Source: an uncultured Campylobacter sp. (lineage in GTDB: Bacteria > Campylobacterota > Campylobacteria > Campylobacterales > Campylobacteraceae). From it: DNA of 17,443 nucleotides. Position numbers and translations under genes: made by a program. This document shows, piece after piece, positions 13,907-17,443 of the stretch. Numbering within the stretch: the stretch's first letter is position 1; every line of letters starts with the position of its first letter. The notes below the pieces were generated by a model. The model was given only the letters and a program-made list of their open reading frames with translations, made no database searches and had not been told where the DNA came from. Where the stretch lies: positions 1 through 17,443 of the forward strand of contig NZ_CALHHT010000432.1 in assembly GCF_938031315.1 (NCBI RefSeq). Direction: 5' to 3'.

Positions 13907-15247
13907 ATGAAAAAGGATTATATCTGCGTATTTGACTGCGAGACGATCCCAGACGTAGCGGCGCTGGTGCGGGTGCTGGATGAGGACGCGATCGCGGACT
14001 GCTTTGAGCCTTTCGATAAAAAAAGCTTTGCAAAGCTTTTTGACGCGCAGCTCTCGCAAAAGATCGGCGGCGAGAAGCAAAGTGCGCCTTTAAATTTTGC
14101 TGTAAATTCGGCGGAGCAGAATTTTAAAATAGAAAATTCCGAGCAAAATTCCGCGCCGCAAAGCTTTACGCAGCAAGACGTCGCGTCTCAAAGCTTCGCC
14201 AGTGAAAATTCCGCTGAAAATCTCGCGCAGAGAAATTTTACGAGCGAAAATTCCATGTCGCAAAATACGGCGCCCAAAAATTCCGCATCGCTAAATTTAA
14301 CCTACGACGATACCGTGTCTCAAAGCTCCGCAGCACAGGGCTCTGCGGTAGAAAATTCCGCGTTCCGAAGCCCTGCGCCTCAGAGCTTCGCGGCGGAAAG
14401 CTCTGCGCTCCAAAGCTCAAAGAGCGAAAATCTCGCTTCAAATTCCGCGCAAGATCCAGCGCTAAATTTTAAAATTTACGGCGAGCAACCGATCTTTAAC
14501 GCGGATAAAAGCAAAATTTTAAACCACAAATTGCTCTCGCTTAGGGCGATGGAGATTTTCAAAGAAAAAACCGGCAGCGAATTCCTACCCGTCTGCTTCC
14601 ACCGCGTCGTTAGCATTAGCGCCGTGATGGCGGACGGATTCGGCAGGTTTTTGCGTGTCTCGACGCTTGAGGGCGAGAACGAGCGCGATAAAATCGCAAA
14701 ATTCCTAGCCTTCATCGAGGATTTTAATCCGCGGCTCGTGAGCTTCAACGGGCGCGGGTTCGATCTGCCGATGATTATGGCGCGCGCGATGTGCTATGAT
14801 CTAAGCGCCGCGGCGTATTTTGAGACGAACGATCGCGATAACAATAAGAGCAAATGGGAGAACTACCGCAGCCGCTACGACGGGCGGTTTCATCTGGATT
14901 TGCTCGATCACATCAGCGATTTTGGCGCCGTGCGCGGGCTCAAGCTTGATCATCTCTGCGCCAGCGTGGGTTTGCCGGGCAAATACGACGTGCACGGCGA
15001 TCAGGTCTTGCAGCTGTATTACGCAGGCGAGCAGGCCAAGATCGACGAGTACTGCAGATCCGACGTGCTCAACACCTACTGGCTGTTTTTGAAATACGAG
15101 CTTTTGCGCGGTAAGATCACCAAGGACGATTATCTGAATTACATCGCGGTGATGGGCGAATTTTTGCAAAAAGAGTGCGCGGGCATGAGCTATACGCCCG
15201 TTTTTTGCGACTTTATAGAAAGGGAGCTGGCGGCATATGCGAAGTGA
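13907..15247 (+). CDS. PolB-type 3'-5' exonuclease with a large low-complexity insert
   Basis: This is a predicted DEDD-type 3'-5' exonuclease related to the proofreading domain of family B polymerases but with no polymerase domain. The three exonuclease motifs are visible: FDCETIPD with Asp10 and Glu12, NGRGFDLPMIMARA at 281-294 with Asp286, and EYCRSDVLNTYW at 381-392 with Tyr382 and Asp386 (YxxxD). The four acidic residues are therefore intact. Between motif I and the conserved FHRVVSISAV strand (231-240) sits an Asn/Ser/Gln/Ala-rich tract of about 120 residues (about 57-182). It has no domain signature and makes the protein much longer than the roughly 250 residues usual for such stand-alone exonucleases. 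AGGAAGGAG precedes the ATG. The end overlaps the ligase gene by 11 bases. The catalytic core is confident; the effect of the insert is unknown. Confidence 0.85.
   Translation: MKKDYICVFDCETIPDVAALVRVLDEDAIADCFEPFDKKSFAKLFDAQLSQKIGGEKQSAPLNFAVNSAEQNFKIENSEQNSAPQSFTQQDVASQSFASENSAENLAQRNFTSENSMSQNTAPKNSASLNLTYDDTVSQSSAAQGSAVENSAFRSPAPQSFAAESSALQSSKSENLASNSAQDPALNFKIYGEQPIFNADKSKILNHKLLSLRAMEIFKEKTGSEFLPVCFHRVVSISAVMADGFGRFLRVSTLEGENERDKIAKFLAFIEDFNPRLVSFNGRGFDLPMIMARAMCYDLSAAAYFETNDRDNNKSKWENYRSRYDGRFHLDLLDHISDFGAVRGLKLDHLCASVGLPGKYDVHGDQVLQLYYAGEQAKIDEYCRSDVLNTYWLFLKYELLRGKITKDDYLNYIAVMGEFLQKECAGMSYTPVFCDFIERELAAYAK
14075..14455 (+). repeat. In-frame repeat tract in the exonuclease gene (NSxEQN / QSFAxE units)
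   Basis: Irregular repeats of about 18-30 bases, with recurring words GAAAATTCC, GAGCAAAATTCC, CAAAGC and AGAATTTT, encode NS, ENS, EQN, QSF and RNF units. The tract is in frame and uninterrupted. Its words and peptides resemble those of the tract in the TM2 gene (10190-10492). Confidence 0.7.
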
Positions 15248-16091
15248 AATTTTTAAAATTTTAAAAGGCGCGGTTTTGGGTGCGCTGTTTTTGCTCTGCG
15301 GCGCGGTCGCGGACGAGGCTAAATTTAAACCGATGCTGCTTAAAGAGTACGTCCCCGGCATGAATATTACAGGCTGGGTCGTTAGCGAGAAGCTAGACGG
15401 CGTGCGCGCGATCTGGGACGGCAAAAATCTGCGCTCCAGGCGCGGCAAGATCATAAACGCTCCCGAGGGCTGGAGCGCGGGCTTTCCGCCGTTTTTCGTG
15501 GACGGCGAGCTATACACGGCGCGCGGAGAGTTTGAACAGCTCGTCTCGATCGTCTCTTCTAGCGTGCCCGATGAGCGGTGGAGCAGGGTGAAATTTTACG
15601 CGTTTGACCTGCCGAAGGAGCAGAAAAACCTAAGCGCGAAGATGGAAATTTTAAGAAATTTTATCGCCTCAAGCGGCGCGCAAAATTTGCTCATCGTGCA
15701 GCAAACTCCGGTAAGCACGCACGCCGACGTGCAGGCGTATTTCGATCGCGTCATTGCCGCAGGCGGCGAGGGGGTCGTACTGCGCGATCCAAACGCGCTT
15801 TATGAGAGCGGGCGCAGCGATAAAATTTTAAAATACAAAAAGACGCACGATAGCGATTGCAAGGTCGTAAAAATCAACCCGGGCTACGGCAAAAACGAGG
15901 GTAAGATGGGTTCGCTTAGCTGCGTGGATCTACGTAGCGGAGCGAAATTTAAAGTAGGCACGGGCTTTAGCGACGAGATGCGGGCAAATCCGCCTAAGGT
16001 GGGCACGATCATCACCTATCAATACCAAAATTTAACCCGCGAGAAAAAGCCGCGCTTCCCCGTATTTTTGCGCGTGCGACCAGCGATTTAA
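15237..16091 (+). CDS. Exported ATP-dependent DNA ligase (Lig E type)
   Basis: This is a minimal ATP-dependent DNA ligase with an N-terminal signal peptide (residues 1-25, hydrophobic LGALFLLCGAVA), so it should act in the periplasm or outside the cell. It has a nucleotidyltransferase domain (about 45-203) followed by an OB-fold (about 205-284). The adenylation motif is EKLDGVR with the nucleophile Lys52. Motif Ia is SRRGK (68-71), motif III is VDGELY (88-93), motif IV is EGVVLRD (178-184), and motif V is LKYKK (198-202). The length and the absence of a DNA-binding domain fit Lig E. Such ligases are known from Neisseria, Haemophilus and Campylobacter, where links to competence or extracellular DNA have been proposed. 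The ATG lies inside the end of the exonuclease gene (11-base overlap). NAD-dependent LigA would be the replicative ligase, encoded elsewhere. Confidence 0.88.
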   Translation: MRSEIFKILKGAVLGALFLLCGAVADEAKFKPMLLKEYVPGMNITGWVVSEKLDGVRAIWDGKNLRSRRGKIINAPEGWSAGFPPFFVDGELYTARGEFEQLVSIVSSSVPDERWSRVKFYAFDLPKEQKNLSAKMEILRNFIASSGAQNLLIVQQTPVSTHADVQAYFDRVIAAGGEGVVLRDPNALYESGRSDKILKYKKTHDSDCKVVKINPGYGKNEGKMGSLSCVDLRSGAKFKVGTGFSDEMRANPPKVGTIITYQYQNLTREKKPRFPVFLRVRPAI

Positions 16092-16101
16092 TCTAAGGGG
16101 C

Positions 16102-16107
16102 TATAAT
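16102..16107 (+). promoter_or_regulatory. -10 box of galE
   Basis: A perfect TATAAT lies 36 bases before the galE start codon, with transcription expected near 16114. It suggests that galE has its own promoter although it follows the ligase gene closely. Confidence 0.5.
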
Positions 16108-16143
16108 CGCGTATTTTGATAAATTTGATCCGAAGGAGAATAG

Positions 16144-17133
16144 ATGAAAATTTTAATCACAGGCGGCGCTGGATACATCGGTAGCCACGTCGCAAAGGCG
16201 CTTTTAGAGGCAAACCGCCACGACGTCGTCATACTGGATAATCTTTGCAAAGGCTCAATGCGAGCGATCGAGGCGCTTCGCGACGTGGGCGAGTTTGAGT
16301 TCGTGCAGGAAAGCCTAGAAAACACCCCCGCAATCGAGAAGCTTTTTAAGCGTGAGAAGTTTGATGCGATCATTCACTTTGCGGCGTTTATCGAGGTTTT
16401 TGAAAGCACGCAAAATCCGCTAAAATACTATCTAAACAACACCGCCAACGCGATGAATTTGATCGCGCTTGCGAACAAATACGGCGTGAAAGACTTTATC
16501 TTTAGCTCCACTGCGGCGACCTACGGCGAGCCGGATATCCCGCAAGTAAGCGAGGAAACTCCGCAAAACCCGATCAATCCGTACGGCAGAAGCAAGCTGA
16601 TGGTCGAGTGGGTGCTAAAAGACGCGGCGGCGGCAAATCCGAATTTTAAATATGGAATTTTGCGCTACTTCAACGTTGCAGGTGCGGCTAGCGACGGCAC
16701 GATCGGGCAAAACTACCCGAACGCGACGCATCTAATTAAGGTAGCGACTCAAACGATCGTCGGTAAACGCGATAAGATGAGCATTTTCGGCGATGATTAC
16801 GACACCAAGGACGGCACCTGCATACGCGACTACATCCACGTAGAGGACCTCGCAAGCGCGCATCTGGCAGTGCTTGATTATCTACAAAGCAATGATAGCG
16901 CAGTATTTAACGTAGGCTACGGCACGGGCTTTAGCGTAAAAGAGGTCGTCAATGAAGCTAAAAAAGTAAGCGGCGTGGATTTTAAAGTGGAGATCGCTCC
17001 GCGCAGAGCGGGGGATCCTGCCTGCCTCATCTCAAACGCGGATAAAATTCGCACCAAAACCTCCTGGCATCCCGAGCACGAGAGCCTGGATGAGATCATC
17101 CTAAGCGCGCTTAATTGGGAAAAGAAGCTTTAA
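16144..17133 (+). CDS. galE: UDP-glucose 4-epimerase
   Basis: This enzyme interconverts UDP-glucose and UDP-galactose, supplying galactose for lipooligosaccharide or capsule. In Campylobacter the same family member (Gne) also interconverts the N-acetylated forms, and sequence alone does not separate the two. The 329 residues hold a Rossmann NAD site GGAGYIGSH (7-15), the catalytic Ser121/Ser122 in FSSTAATYG, and the Tyr147-x3-Lys151 pair in PYGRSK. The substrate-site segments RYFNVAGA (about 178) and CIRDYIHVEDLA (about 227) follow. An AAGGAGAATAG ribosome binding site supports the start. No glycosyltransferase genes are in the window, so the pathway it feeds cannot be read here. Confidence 0.95.
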   Translation: MKILITGGAGYIGSHVAKALLEANRHDVVILDNLCKGSMRAIEALRDVGEFEFVQESLENTPAIEKLFKREKFDAIIHFAAFIEVFESTQNPLKYYLNNTANAMNLIALANKYGVKDFIFSSTAATYGEPDIPQVSEETPQNPINPYGRSKLMVEWVLKDAAAANPNFKYGILRYFNVAGAASDGTIGQNYPNATHLIKVATQTIVGKRDKMSIFGDDYDTKDGTCIRDYIHVEDLASAHLAVLDYLQSNDSAVFNVGYGTGFSVKEVVNEAKKVSGVDFKVEIAPRRAGDPACLISNADKIRTKTSWHPEHESLDEIILSALNWEKKL

Positions 17134-17443
17134 GCGCGGCTTTGCGAGGCTAAATTTGAGCGGCTTTTTAAAATTTGCTTGCGACGCGGCGCGCGGAATT
17201 TTACTGCATGCTTTATGTGCTCGCACGGCGTGCGGCGAGGCTTTGCGAGCGATTGCGAGCCTAAGCTTAAAACAAAATTTCGGCTTTGAAATTTTAAAGC
17301 AGGGCTTAAAATTTGTGTTTGCGCTCGCTTTTTTCGGACGAAATTTTTGTTTTAAAATTTACGCGCGCCGTAAATTTAAAGACGGCTCGCGAAAAAGAAG
17401 CTCTTTGGCGTCTCCGACAGCGGCGATAACGGCTGTGCCTACG
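17134..17443. other. Stretch after galE, no gene seen
   Basis: About 310 bases to the end of the window show no frame with a ribosome binding site or recognisable protein. The stretch alternates GC-rich GCGAG words with AAAATTT words. It contains the inverted repeat at 17267-17355 and an internal hairpin GCTTT-GAAATTTT-AAAGC (17283-17300). Confidence 0.5.
17267..17355. repeat. 16-bp near-perfect inverted repeat downstream of galE
   Basis: TTAAAACAAAATTTCG (17267-17282) is complementary to CGAAATTTTTGTTTTAA (17339-17355) except for one additional T in the second arm. The arms are separated by 56 bases that themselves contain a short hairpin. No mobile-element gene is between them. Confidence 0.5.

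Noticed and set aside
14801..15517. 238-codon minus-strand frame over the exonuclease and ligase genes
   Set aside because: It is antisense to the conserved catalytic motifs of two real genes.

Overview
The window looks like chromosomal DNA of a relatively GC-rich Campylobacter, most likely of the oral group (C. gracilis / rectus / showae type). This rests on the gene content (class II fumarase, a TMAO/DMSO reductase paired with a monohaem cytochrome c as in C. jejuni, GalE, Tpx, FabI and a periplasmic ATP-dependent ligase), on promoters that rely on a strong TATAAT box, and on the words AAATTTTA/TAAAATTT recurring inside and between genes. The species is an inference. No rRNA, tRNA, CRISPR array, insertion sequence or phage gene was seen.

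Layout. 44-1471 is fumC (+). It is followed by a gene-poor stretch with a 19-bp tandem repeat and a strong hairpin. 1924-2736 is an AT-rich orphan membrane protein (+). 3117-6870 is a leftward three-gene respiratory operon: a DsbB-like membrane protein, a monohaem cytochrome c and a Tat-exported TorA-type molybdoenzyme. Its promoter and two CTTAAG-centred palindromes lie at 6879-6933. 7236-7670 is an AT-rich orphan gene (+) followed by long inverted repeats. 7936-8448 is a HutX-type haem-utilisation gene (-) with a possible Fur box. 8666-9109 (DUF805) and 9170-10648 (TM2 domain) are membrane-protein genes on the minus strand. 10738-11262 is tpx (+). 11526-12242 (-) encodes a SUKH-like protein that appears fused to an L7/L12-C-terminal-like domain. 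12458-13285 is fabI (+), preceded by a roughly 100-nt nested inverted-repeat element and followed by a small TTG-start gene (13307-13651). 13907-15247 (a PolB-type 3'-5' exonuclease) overlaps 15237-16091 (a signal-peptide-bearing ATP-dependent DNA ligase). 16144-17133 is galE (+). The last 300 bases hold no convincing gene.

How the genes work together. The clearest functional unit is the TMAO/S-oxide respiration operon. Its first gene resembles the quinone-reacting disulfide oxidase DsbB: the periplasmic cysteine pair and the quinone-site arginine are kept, but the CxxC is lost. It may therefore be a repurposed quinone-binding membrane partner of the cytochrome/TorA pair. A second theme is that the TM2 protein and the exonuclease, which are unrelated, both carry a long Asn/Ser/Gln-rich in-frame insert built from the same short DNA words. 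This looks like a coding repeat that has spread between genes. The remaining genes are metabolic, stress-related or small orphans.
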